From assembly GCA_030698575.1 (NCBI GenBank), contig JAUYMQ010000391.1, forward strand, positions 1-8,835: a stretch of DNA of 8,835 bases, in the 5' to 3' direction. The stretch's first letter is position 1; every line of letters starts with the position of its first letter. The notes beneath the pieces were generated by a model, which searched no databases, was not told where the DNA came from, and saw only the letters and a program-made list of their open reading frames with translations. Of this stretch, positions 1-7,040 are shown one piece after another. Made by a program: the position numbers and the translations under genes. This DNA comes from Deltaproteobacteria bacterium. Lineage in GTDB: Bacteria > JAUYMQ01.

Positions 1-467
1 CGGATGGCCGCCTCGCAGTCCTTGGCGTTCCGGCGCTGATGGGCCATGGCGCGGTTGTACCGATGGTAATCAAACTGGCCGTTGGGGTGGAAGGCAGGCA
101 GCTTCACGATCTCGTCGCGAAGCTCCGTGTCGGTGATCTCCAGGCCGAGGGTCCGGGCGCCATGGCGGAGAAGCATCTGGTCCTCGAGGTCGTTCAGGAC
201 CTGCTGGGGGATCCCCAGCTCTTTGCTCTTCTCGTCGGTCCAGCTATCGCCCAGCATCTGCTCGAGCTGCCCCTCCCGATCGGCCAGAGCGTTAGAGAAG
301 ACCCGCCGGTCGATGGGCTGCCCGTAGACGCTGGAGACGTTGTTCGGATTGCTGGCGCTCGAGAGGCTTCCCCCCCCACCCAGTGAGAAGGTGAAGGCGA
401 GTATGATAATCGCCAGAATACCGTAGATGAAGATGCTCTGGGTCTGCGTACGGAGCCATCCGAGCAT
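1..467 (-). CDS. PpiD/SurA-like membrane-anchored peptidyl-prolyl isomerase, N-terminal part (runs off the window)
   Basis: This is a partial gene. The reading frame is open for 155 codons from an ATG at 467-465 to the left edge with no stop. The N-terminus has a short basic, cytoplasmic-looking stretch, one hydrophobic membrane segment (about residues 11-29), a Gly-rich hinge (GGGG, residues 30-33), then soluble sequence. Residues about 45-150 match the SurA_N_3/PpiD N-terminal chaperone region: a VYGQPI-type segment, a helix ending LEDQMLL, the ITDTELRDEI segment, then LPAFHPNGQFDYHRY. Known for the family: PpiD-type proteins sit in the inner membrane facing the periplasm and help fold proteins leaving the Sec translocon. 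The parvulin catalytic domain would lie beyond the window, so isomerase activity cannot be judged; it could be a SurA_N-only chaperone. The start is supported by AGGAGG (complement of 478-483) ten bases upstream. It is transcribed divergently from mreB. Confidence 0.85.
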   Translation of the reverse strand, partial: MLGWLRTQTQSIFIYGILAIIILAFTFSLGGGGSLSSASNPNNVSSVYGQPIDRRVFSNALADREGQLEQMLGDSWTDEKSKELGIPQQVLNDLEDQMLLRHGARTLGLEITDTELRDEIVKLPAFHPNGQFDYHRYNRAMAHQRRNAKDCEAAI

Positions 468-576
468 GGCGGTGAAACCTCCTAAAGAGAAAACCGGGTC
501 GTCCCCTCAAGCCTACCGTGGTCCTTCCGATAAGCCCCTTAACAGGTAGGCGATGAGCCCGGGGGGGGATCGCCAC

Positions 577-605
577 AAGCTAACAAGTGGTTGATCGAAT
601 ATCAA
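577..605 (-). promoter_or_regulatory. Possible sigma70 promoter for the ppiD-like gene
   Basis: Read on the minus strand there is TTGATA (complement of 600-605), a 17-base spacer and TAGCTT (complement of 577-582). The -35 box matches 5 of 6 consensus bases but the -10 box only 3 of 6. Transcription would begin near 570 and leave a leader of about 100 nt. The -35 box overlaps the TTGAT-n5-ATCAA inverted repeat (591-605), which could be an operator or coincidence. Confidence 0.25.
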
Positions 606-696
606 TCATCCCGGCCTGTCGGCGGTGCCGGGCGCCGGCCTCGACCGGCGGATCTTCCGGAGCCGCCCCCCCGTCCGTCATCGCCCTTCGACCACA

Positions 697-702
697 AATA
701 AT
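697..702 (+). promoter_or_regulatory. Possible -10 element for the mreB operon
   Basis: AATAAT matches 5 of 6 bases of the TATAAT consensus and stands out as an AT-rich patch in GC-rich DNA. No good -35 hexamer lies 16-18 bases upstream. Transcription would begin near 709 and give an 11-nt leader carrying the GGGAG (710-714) ahead of the mreB ATG. This is weak evidence. Confidence 0.25.
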
Positions 703-719
703 CAGGATCGGGAGCGAAC

Positions 720-1757
720 ATGATCCTCGACCGTCTCCTGGGATTCTTCTCCAGCGACCTGGCCATCGATCTCGGCACCGCCAACACGCTCGTATTCGTC
801 AAGGGGCGCGGCATTGTCTGCAACGAGCCCTCGGTTGTCGCCGTCCATAAAGACGCGCGAGGCGCCGACCGCGTGCGGGCCGTGGGAACCGCCGCCAAGG
901 AGATGATAGGGCGCACTCCCGGCAACATCGAGGCCATCCGGCCTCTCAAGGACGGCGTCATCGCTGATTTCGAGATCACCGAGGCGCTGCTTCGCTTCTG
1001 CATCGAGAAGTCGCATCAGCGCTCCCGGCTCGTCAGGCCTCGCATGGTCATATGCGTCCCTTCGGGAATCACCGAAGTGGAGAAGCGGGCCGTTCGCGAG
1101 TCGGCGGTGTCCGCCGGCGCCCGCGAGGTCTTCCTGATGGAGGAGCCGATGGCGGCCGCCATCGGCGCAGGGCTTCCGGTGGGTGAAGCCTCCGGCAACA
1201 TGGTGGTGGACATCGGCGGAGGAACGACAGAGGTGGCCGTGATCTCGCTTACGGGGGTCGTTTACTCGAACTCCGTCCGGGTGGGCGGCGACAAGATGGA
1301 CGAGGCGCTCATCCACCACATCAAGCGCAACCACAATCTTCTCATCGGTGACCGAACGGCAGAGCAGATCAAGATCACGATCGGGACCGCATGTCCGACC
1401 GAAACGCCACGCCTCATCGAGGTCAAGGGGCGCGACCTGGTCACGGGAATACCCCGCATCCTGGAGCTGAAGAGCGACGAGGTTCGCGAGGCGCTGACCG
1501 AATCGGTGAACACCGTGGTCGAGGCTGTCCGCGTGGCACTGGAACGAACGCCCCCGGAGCTGGCGGCCGACATCGTTGACCGCGGGATCATGATGGTGGG
1601 CGGCGGGTCGCTTCTGGAGGGTTTCGACGCGCTCATCCGCAAGCAAACGGGGCTTCCCGTCCTCCATGCCGATGACCCCTTCACCGCGGTGGTCCGCGGC
1701 GCCGGGCTCTGCCTCGACGACCCCGCGCTTCTCGAGCAGGTGGCCCTGCGCCTCTAG
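720..1757 (+). CDS. mreB: Rod shape-determining protein MreB (bacterial actin)
   Basis: At 345 residues it is full length for MreB (about 340-350). MreB is an ATP-binding actin homologue that forms membrane-bound filaments and directs lateral-wall synthesis. Visible actin-fold motifs are phosphate-1 (IDLGTANT, residues 16-23), a connecting motif with [11 protein letters not shown] (about 114-124), phosphate-2 ([13 protein letters not shown], about 162-174) and the adenosine motif ([12 protein letters not shown], about 291-302). The first ten residues (LDRLLGFF) are hydrophobic/amphipathic, as expected for the N-terminal membrane-binding segment. The ATG at 720 has GGGAG at 710-714 and gives the canonical N-terminus. 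It is the first gene of the mreBCD-mrdA-rodA cluster and ends in TAG. The long antisense frame across it is a codon-bias shadow. Confidence 0.98.
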   Translation: MILDRLLGFFSSDLAIDLGTANTLVFVKGRGIVCNEPSVVAVHKDARGADRVRAVGTAAKEMIGRTPGNIEAIRPLKDGVIADFEITEALLRFCIEKSHQRSRLVRPRMVICVPSGITEVEKRAVRESAVSAGAREVFLMEEPMAAAIGAGLPVGEASGNMVVDIGGGTTEVAVISLTGVVYSNSVRVGGDKMDEALIHHIKRNHNLLIGDRTAEQIKITIGTACPTETPRLIEVKGRDLVTGIPRILELKSDEVREALTESVNTVVEAVRVALERTPPELAADIVDRGIMMVGGGSLLEGFDALIRKQTGLPVLHADDPFTAVVRGAGLCLDDPALLEQVALRL

Positions 1758-1790
1758 AGGAGGGCCCCGGGCCGAAATCTCGAATTTTGT

Positions 1791-1820
1791 TTGCAGGGCG
1801 CGGCAGGGCTGCGTTAGACT
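1791..1820 (+). promoter_or_regulatory. Weak candidate internal promoter upstream of mreC
   Basis: The 123-base gap between mreB and mreC is the widest inside the cluster. It contains TTGCAG (1791-1796), an 18-base spacer and TAGACT (1815-1820), matching 3 of 6 and 4 of 6 consensus bases. The gap also opens with a GC palindromic stretch (GGGCCCCGGGCC, about 1763-1774) just after the mreB stop. It is not followed by a T-run, so it does not look like an intrinsic terminator. A secondary promoter or RNA-processing site would fit the known need for more MreB than MreC and MreD, but the evidence is thin. Confidence 0.2.
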
Positions 1821-1880
1821 CTGCGAACCGGCACCTGAACTGCACCGAACCGGGGGACGGCCCCGCACAAGCGACGGGCG

Positions 1881-2741
1881 ATGTTCCAATTCCTGGGAAA
1901 AAACCGCATCTATCTGACCGCAGCCGTGCTGCTGGGCGCCGCAGCGTTGCTCCTGTCTTCAAGCATCCAGCGTGAGACCCGTTTCTCCTTCATCGATCGC
2001 CTCATTTTTGATCTGGCTGTGCCCATCCAGAAAATGGTCGCCGTTCCGGCTCAGACGGTCAGGGAGGTCTGGGGGGATTACGTCGCCCTCATGGGCGTGT
2101 CAGAGGAGAACAAGGAGCTCCGCCGCCGCATCTCCGATCTGGCCGAGGAGAACCGCCAGTTCCGCGAGGCCCTGCTGACGGCCGAGCGCTACCGCCTCAT
2201 CGGCGAGATGCGCGACCGGCTGCCCCAGCCCATGATCCCGGCCAGTGTCATCGGCGAGGACTCCACCGCCTGGTTCCGTACGGTGCTGCTCGACAGGGGT
2301 GAGCGCGACGGCGTGAAGCGGGGAATGGCGGTGGTGACGGCCGAGGGCGTGGTGGGCCACGTGGTGGCGGCCTCGTCTCGCGCCGCGAAAGTGCTGCTCG
2401 TCATCGATACCACGAGCGCGGTCGACGTCATGGTCGAGCGATCGCGAGCCCGCGGGATCGTCGAAGGCGAGCGTGACAGCCTCTGCGCTCTCAAGTACAT
2501 GGTGCACGGCGACGACGTGAAGGTGGGCGACCGGCTCGTCTCGTCGGGCATGGGCGGATTTTTCCCCAAGGGGCTGCCCGTGGGGAAGGTGACCGAGATC
2601 GCGACCGAGAAGCGGGGGCTTTTTCAGCAGGCTATCGTTCAGCCCTCCGTGGATTTCAACAAGCTCGAGGAAGTTTTCGTGATCCTCGAGCTCTCGCCAC
2701 AGCAGAAGCTCCTCGAGGAGCTGGCCCCGCCGCTGGGATGA
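1881..2741 (+). CDS. mreC: Rod shape-determining protein MreC
   Basis: This 286-residue protein has the MreC layout. A short cytoplasmic N-terminus precedes one membrane segment (about residues 10-28). A periplasmic coiled coil follows (about 73-110, with EENKELRRRI and EENRQFREAL heptads), then the paired beta-barrel domain (about 120-275). Recognisable segments include PASVIGEDSTAWFRTVLLDRG, split here as PASVIGED (about 120-127) and TVLLDRGERDGV, then GVVGHV, VGDRLVSSGMGG and FPKGLPVGKV. MreC scaffolds the elongasome and is thought to activate PBP2-RodA. The ATG at 1881 gives a normal N-terminus but has only a weak Shine-Dalgarno (GACGGGCG). The TGA at 2739-2741 lies one base before the mreD start, so translation of the two is probably coupled. 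Confidence 0.97.
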   Translation: MFQFLGKNRIYLTAAVLLGAAALLLSSSIQRETRFSFIDRLIFDLAVPIQKMVAVPAQTVREVWGDYVALMGVSEENKELRRRISDLAEENRQFREALLTAERYRLIGEMRDRLPQPMIPASVIGEDSTAWFRTVLLDRGERDGVKRGMAVVTAEGVVGHVVAASSRAAKVLLVIDTTSAVDVMVERSRARGIVEGERDSLCALKYMVHGDDVKVGDRLVSSGMGGFFPKGLPVGKVTEIATEKRGLFQQAIVQPSVDFNKLEEVFVILELSPQQKLLEELAPPLG

Positions 2742-2742
2742 T

Positions 2743-3264
2743 GTGAAGCGTTTCCTGCTGTTGTTCGCCGCCGGTTTCGTCGCCGTTCTTATCCAGGTGA
2801 CGTTGTTCGACTATCTGCCCCTCGGCGGCCTGAAACCCGACCTCCTGCTCATCGTGGTCCTTTACATCGGGTTCTTTCTCCCTTCGAACGAGGGCGGCGT
2901 TCTTTGCTTTGCCCTGGGCTACGTCGAGGACCTGTTCTCGGGCCACCTCATGGGGCTCTTCACGCTCATGCGGGTGGTGGCATGGCTGGCTGCAAGGCTC
3001 ATGAGCGGCATGCTGAATCTGAAGTCGGTCTTCGCCCAGACGATCTTCGTGGCGATCTACAGCATCGCGGACTACTTCATCCTGGTCGCTGCACTCCGCC
3101 TCTTTGGCGGCGCCGAGTTCCCCGTGCCGGCGCCGGGCAACGACCTGTGGCGGCTGGCGCTGATGAACGCCGCCGCCGCCCCCCTCGTGATCACCCTGCT
3201 CCTCCGGGCGGACCGGTGGCTCTCGCGGGACCAGGATCGCCGCTCCCTCGATCTGCTTCGGTAG
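2743..3264 (+). CDS. mreD: Rod shape-determining protein MreD
   Basis: The protein has 173 residues (family about 160-180) and five or more hydrophobic segments, roughly at 3-22, 31-50, 51-75, 96-120 and 138-158. Family hallmarks are KPDLLLIVVLY (about 31-41) and GYVEDLFSG (about 59-67, the conserved Gly-x-x-x-Asp-x-x-Ser/Gly segment). MreD is the integral-membrane partner of MreC in the elongasome. The start must be GTG (2743-2745), because the neighbouring ATGs at 2738 and 2741 are out of frame and run straight into TGA. The C-terminal tail is charged (about 160-173). It ends in TAG. Confidence 0.95.
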   Translation: MKRFLLLFAAGFVAVLIQVTLFDYLPLGGLKPDLLLIVVLYIGFFLPSNEGGVLCFALGYVEDLFSGHLMGLFTLMRVVAWLAARLMSGMLNLKSVFAQTIFVAIYSIADYFILVAALRLFGGAEFPVPAPGNDLWRLALMNAAAAPLVITLLLRADRWLSRDQDRRSLDLLR

Positions 3265-3311
3265 GTGGGAGCGCTCGACCGGGCGCGCTATGACTGCCAG
3301 AGGCTTTCAGA

Positions 3312-5168
3312 ATGAGCACCCTTTCCACGCAGCACGACGCCCAGGAGTACCGCCAGCGCTTCGTGCTGGCCTTCACGCTCGTTGCGATGGTCTTCGTGGT
3401 GCTGTTCTGCCGTCTCTTCTACCTCCAGATCATCCAGGCCGATTACTTCAAGGAAACCGCCCAGAGGAACAGCATCCGCATGCGCCGGGCGCTGGCGCCC
3501 CGCGGAGTGCTTTACGACCGCAGTGGCGTGGTCCTGGCCGAGAGCCGCCCGTCCTTCAACCTCATGTGGATTCCCCATGAGGTGAAGGACAAGGATCGGA
3601 TGATCCAGCTGGTGGGGCGGCTTCTTGGACGCGACGAGAAGGAACTGCGCGCGACGCTCGAGAAGGCGCGGGTGAGATACGGAAACCGCCCGCTCCCCAT
3701 TGTCTCGGACATGAGCCGAGACGAGCTTGCCCTGGTGGAGAGCGCCAAGCTTTCGCTGCAGGGCCTCGTCGTTGACGTGCAGCCGGTTCGCCACTATCTC
3801 CACGCCGGTTTCGCGGCGCACCTGATGGGTTATCTCAGCGAAATCAACCAGCGCGAGCTGGACAAGAAGGAGTTCGCCGGCTACCGCCAGGGGGACTTCA
3901 TCGGGAAGTACGGGATCGAGAAGACCTACGAGCGCTTTCTCCGGGGGCGGGACGGGGGGAAGAACGTCGAGGTCGACGTGCGGGGGCGCGAGCTGCGTGT
4001 GCTCGGTGAGATCGAATCGACGCCCGGCAACAACCTCTACCTGACCATCGACTTCAAGACCCAGAAGGCGGCCGAGGAGGCGATGGACCTCCAGGAGGGG
4101 GCGCTGGTCGCCCTCGATCCGCGCAACGGCGACGTGCTCGCCATGGTCTCACGTCCCTCCTTCAACCCCGCGGACTTCTCGACCGGCGTGTCGTCGAAGA
4201 TCTGGGCCGATCTGACAACCGATCCGCACCATCCGCTCAACAATCGCGTCCTCCAGGGGACCTACGCGCCCGGATCGACCTACAAGCCATTCACCGCGGC
4301 GGCCGGACTCGAGAGCGGGAAGATCCAGCCGAATACGATTCTCGGCTGCCCCGGATCCTACACGCTGGGCGGCCATACCTACCGCTGCTGGAAGCGCGGC
4401 GGGCACGGCTCGGTGAACTTGCACAAGGCCATCGTCCAGTCCTGCGACACCTACTTCTACAAGGTCGGCGTGAAGGTCGGCGTCAACCAGATTGCCTTCT
4501 TCTCCCGCTCCTTCGGGCTCGGCGGCATCCTGGGGATTCCGCTCACCGGCGAGAAGGGGGGGCTCATTCCGACGGCCGAGTGGAAGATGAAGCGCTTCGG
4601 ATACAAGTGGATGCTGGGGGAAACCCCTTCGATCGCCATCGGCCAGGGCTACGATCTCGTCACACCGCTCCAGCTTGCGACGGGATACGCGGCCATCGCG
4701 AACGGCGGGAAGGTTTTCGTGCCGCGGCTTCTCCGCAAGGTGGTTGATCCGGGCGGGCTGCTCATCGAGAAGACCGAGCCGGTCCTCAAACGGCGGGTGG
4801 CGTTGAGCGACGAGAACCTGGCGCTGCTCCGGAAGGGGCTGGAAGGGGTCGTGAACGAACCGGGCGGTACGGGCTCCCGTGCACGGGTCCCCGGCATCGT
4901 GGTGGCGGGCAAGACCGGGACGGCCCAGGTGGCGGCGCACTACACCGGTTCGCTTTCGGCGATTCCGTACAAGTATCGCGACAACGCGCTTTTCGCGGCC
5001 TACGCGCCCGCGGAGGATCCGCAAATCGTGGTTGCCGTGGTCGCGGAGCACAGCGGCCACGGCGGGTCTGCGGCGGCGCCCATCGCGCAAAAGGTTCTTG
5101 CGGCCTACTTCGGCGTCGTCGAGGAAGAGAAAACGGCTTCCGCGCAGGAAGGCGCCGGCCATGATTGA
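3312..5168 (+). CDS. mrdA: Penicillin-binding protein 2, elongasome peptidoglycan transpeptidase
   Basis: This 618-residue class B PBP has a short cytoplasmic tail and one membrane segment (about 16-40). The pedestal region starts APRGVLYDRSG (62-72). The transpeptidase domain covers about 240-600. Catalytic motifs are all present: STYK (nucleophile Ser322, Lys325), SCD (377-379, the SxN/SxD motif) and KTGT (534-537). It cross-links lateral-wall peptidoglycan together with RodA. Cys346, Cys359, His365 and Cys378 sit at the spacing of the zinc site reported for Acinetobacter PBP2 (Asp, Asp, His, Cys), here with two Asp replaced by Cys. The ATG at 3312 has AGAGG at 3299-3303. An ATG at 3290 is in another frame. 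The C-terminal tail (about 602-618) is charged and unlike the domain. The gene overlaps rodA by 8 nt. Confidence 0.97.
   Translation: MSTLSTQHDAQEYRQRFVLAFTLVAMVFVVLFCRLFYLQIIQADYFKETAQRNSIRMRRALAPRGVLYDRSGVVLAESRPSFNLMWIPHEVKDKDRMIQLVGRLLGRDEKELRATLEKARVRYGNRPLPIVSDMSRDELALVESAKLSLQGLVVDVQPVRHYLHAGFAAHLMGYLSEINQRELDKKEFAGYRQGDFIGKYGIEKTYERFLRGRDGGKNVEVDVRGRELRVLGEIESTPGNNLYLTIDFKTQKAAEEAMDLQEGALVALDPRNGDVLAMVSRPSFNPADFSTGVSSKIWADLTTDPHHPLNNRVLQGTYAPGSTYKPFTAAAGLESGKIQPNTILGCPGSYTLGGHTYRCWKRGGHGSVNLHKAIVQSCDTYFYKVGVKVGVNQIAFFSRSFGLGGILGIPLTGEKGGLIPTAEWKMKRFGYKWMLGETPSIAIGQGYDLVTPLQLATGYAAIANGGKVFVPRLLRKVVDPGGLLIEKTEPVLKRRVALSDENLALLRKGLEGVVNEPGGTGSRARVPGIVVAGKTGTAQVAAHYTGSLSAIPYKYRDNALFAAYAPAEDPQIVVAVVAEHSGHGGSAAAPIAQKVLAAYFGVVEEEKTASAQEGAGHD
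5146..5152 (+). promoter_or_regulatory. Ribosome binding site fixing the rodA start
   Basis: AGGAAGG lies eight bases before the ATG at 5161, inside the 3' end of mrdA. The rodA frame is open far upstream (to beyond 4879), so this site, together with family length, decides for 5161 over any earlier ATG. Confidence 0.7.
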
Positions 5169-6264
5169 CCGCCGCCTTCTCCAGAATTTCGACACGACGC
5201 TCCTGCTGCTCGCGCTCGCAATCGCCGCGCTCGGGATCCTTAACCTCTATAGCGCAACCTACCTTGGCCACCGGGGGGGCGAAAGCAACGCCTACCTGAA
5301 ACAGCTCGTCTGGATGGGGCTGGCCGTCATTGCGTTCCTCGCCGCGCTCATCCCGGACTACCGGATCTTCGAGCGGGCGGCCTACCCGATCTACTGGGGG
5401 ACAGTCGCCCTGCTGGGGGCCGTATTGCTCATCGGGACGATCGCGAAGGGGAGCCAGCGGTGGCTGTCGGTCGGCCCGATCATGATCCAGCCCTCGGAGC
5501 TGGTGAAAATCGCGGTGGTCCTCGTCCTGGCGCGGTACTTCCATCGCAACCGGGTGCCGGGGCCGTACTATTTGCGCGACCTCTTCTGGCCGACCGTGAT
5601 CCTCGCGATCCCCTTCCTGCTGGTTCTCAAGCAGCCCGATCTGGGAACGGCGCTGATGATCGCTGCGACGGGCGGAACGGTCCTGCTGATGCTGCCAATC
5701 CGGGGGCGGTCGCTTCTCGCGATCGTGGGGGTGTCGGTAGCCGGCCTCGTCGTGGCCTGGACCTACTTCCTGCACGACTACCAGCGAATGCGCGTCAAAT
5801 CCTTCCTCAATCCGGAAATGGATCCGCTGAACTCGGGATACCAGGCCATCCAGTCAAAGATAGCCGTGGGGTCCGGCGGGCTCTGGGGGAAAGGTTTCCT
5901 GAAGGGAACCCAGACACAGCTCGATTTTCTTCCCGAGCAGCAGACCGACTTCATCTTCAGTGTCCTGGCCGAGGAGTGGGGGTTCATTGGAGCGGGACTG
6001 ATGCTTGCGCTCTACATGGTCCTTATCCTTTACGCGCTCAACATCGCGCGAATCTCCAAGGATGCCTTCGGCGCGCTGGTAGGCGCGGGCGTGGTGGGCA
6101 TGCTATTCTGGCCCATGCTGGTGAACATCGGGATGGTGATCGGGTTCATGCCCGTAGTGGGCGTTCCGCTGCCGCTCATGAGTTACGGGGGATCCTCCCT
6201 GGTCGTCACGTTCTTCGGGATCGGCCTCTTGATGAACATCCGCATGCGCCGCTTCACCTTCTGA
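5161..6264 (+). CDS. rodA: RodA, SEDS-family peptidoglycan glycosyltransferase
   Basis: The protein has 367 residues (E. coli RodA 370) and about ten membrane helices. RodA polymerises lipid II into glycan strands and works as a complex with PBP2. SEDS hallmarks are GSQRWLSVG (97-105), QPSELVK (110-116), QPDLGTA (158-164), LPEQQTDFIF (257-266) and the C-terminal PLPLMSYGGSS. Asp263 in the QTDF motif aligns with the conserved catalytic Asp of E. coli RodA (Asp262). The start at 5161 is chosen by the ribosome site at 5146-5152 and by family length; upstream in-frame ATGs would read through mrdA codons in a frame with no homology. ATGATTGA shares start and stop with mrdA, so translation is probably coupled. 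Confidence 0.96.
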   Translation: MIDRRLLQNFDTTLLLLALAIAALGILNLYSATYLGHRGGESNAYLKQLVWMGLAVIAFLAALIPDYRIFERAAYPIYWGTVALLGAVLLIGTIAKGSQRWLSVGPIMIQPSELVKIAVVLVLARYFHRNRVPGPYYLRDLFWPTVILAIPFLLVLKQPDLGTALMIAATGGTVLLMLPIRGRSLLAIVGVSVAGLVVAWTYFLHDYQRMRVKSFLNPEMDPLNSGYQAIQSKIAVGSGGLWGKGFLKGTQTQLDFLPEQQTDFIFSVLAEEWGFIGAGLMLALYMVLILYALNIARISKDAFGALVGAGVVGMLFWPMLVNIGMVIGFMPVVGVPLPLMSYGGSSLVVTFFGIGLLMNIRMRRFTF

Positions 6265-6284
6265 ACTCCCACGGTTCCGCTCTT

Positions 6285-7040
6285 ATGGCCACGCAACGCG
6301 CGAGCAAGAAGCGCCCGGCAGGGCGCGACAGGCCCAAGCCGCCGCCCCGCGGCGCCCCCGCGCCCAGGCAGCGCAGCGTCCCGGCTGCGTTCTTCGACGT
6401 CGACAAGACCATCATCAGCCAGAATTCCGGCACGCTTTTTCTCAAGTACCTTTACGAACAGGGTCGCGCGACCCGGATGGACATCGTGAAGGGGCTCGCC
6501 TCGTACATGCAGTACAAGTTGAATCTGCTCGACATCGAGCGCTTCTCGAAGCGGACTGTGGTGCAATTCAAGGGGCAGAGCGAGTCAGAGATGATCGCGT
6601 TTAGCCTGGAGTGGTACGACGAAGTGGTGCGCCACTACATCTACCCGGAGGCGCGGACGATTATCAATCGCCACCTGGAGGATAAGTTCATGGTGGCGCT
6701 GGTTACCGGCGCAACGCGCTATGTGGCCGAGCCCCTGGCGCGCGATCTGGGCATCACGCATGTGATCTGCACCCAGCTCGAAGTGCGCCGTGGGCTCTTT
6801 ACCGGCCGGGTGGTAGACCCGATCTGCTTCGGTGAGGGGAAGATCCTGAAGCTGAGGGAGTTCGTCGCGGAGCATCGAATCGATCTGGCCAGGAGCTACT
6901 TCTACACCGACAGCATCTCCGACCTGCCGCTGCTCGAGGTCGTCGGGCACCCGCAGGTCGTCAATCCTGATCCTCTGCTCTACCGGCGGGCTGCGCGCCG
7001 GAAGTGGCCGGTGAAAATGTTCGGCGCGGCCGTCGACTAG
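6285..7040 (+). CDS. HAD-IB family phosphatase (SerB/CicA-like), substrate unknown
   Basis: This is a 251-residue haloacid-dehalogenase hydrolase with all four motifs. Motif I is DVDKT (nucleophile Asp38, acid Asp40), motif II is VTGAT (Thr141), motif III is Lys186 in GEGKILKL, and motif IV is TDSISDLP (Asp209 and Asp213, Mg2+ ligands). VVNPDPLLYRRA and a closing W-P near the C-terminus are typical of the HAD-IB hypothetical subfamily rather than true SerB, so phosphoserine need not be the substrate. The alpha-helical cap is inserted between motifs I and II (about 45-125). Residues 1-31 are an unusual basic, Pro-rich extension ahead of the fold. The ATG at 6285 has no clear Shine-Dalgarno and follows the rodA stop by 20 bases, suggesting operon membership. 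Its TAG overlaps the convergent trxA stop inside CTAG (7037-7040). Confidence 0.9.
   Translation: MATQRASKKRPAGRDRPKPPPRGAPAPRQRSVPAAFFDVDKTIISQNSGTLFLKYLYEQGRATRMDIVKGLASYMQYKLNLLDIERFSKRTVVQFKGQSESEMIAFSLEWYDEVVRHYIYPEARTIINRHLEDKFMVALVTGATRYVAEPLARDLGITHVICTQLEVRRGLFTGRVVDPICFGEGKILKLREFVAEHRIDLARSYFYTDSISDLPLLEVVGHPQVVNPDPLLYRRAARRKWPVKMFGAAVD

Larger units (their letters stand above)
468..719. other. Divergent intergenic region between the ppiD-like gene and mreB
   Basis: These 252 bases hold no convincing gene; the open frames crossing them show no recognisable protein. Visible elements are the Shine-Dalgarno site of the minus-strand gene (478-483), an 8-G run (561-568), a small inverted repeat TTGAT-n5-ATCAA (591-605), a GC-rich hairpin-capable repeat CGCCGG-n6-CCGGCG (633-650) and a 7-C run (666-672). 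The region must contain promoters for both divergent units, but neither stands out strongly. Confidence 0.6.

Noticed and set aside
633-650. CGCCGG-n6-CCGGCG hairpin as a terminator or riboswitch
   Set aside because: There is no T-run after it on either strand and no conserved riboswitch pattern; short GC repeats like this are common by chance at this base composition.
702-1889. 395-codon minus-strand open frame across mreB
   Set aside because: It lies entirely opposite a textbook mreB and shows the Arg/Gly/His-rich composition of an antisense shadow in GC-rich DNA.
4879-5160. Extension of the rodA frame upstream of 5161
   Set aside because: These codons lie inside the mrdA transpeptidase region, add 94 residues without homology, and RodA is normally about 370 residues. 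The ATG at 5161 has its own ribosome site.
4149-5775. Long minus-strand open frames opposite mrdA and rodA
   Set aside because: They have no recognisable domain, and their composition reflects third-position G/C of the real genes.
5460-6284. Extension of the HAD phosphatase frame upstream into rodA
   Set aside because: It overlaps a well-conserved rodA in another frame and shows no homology; HAD motif I begins shortly after the ATG at 6285.
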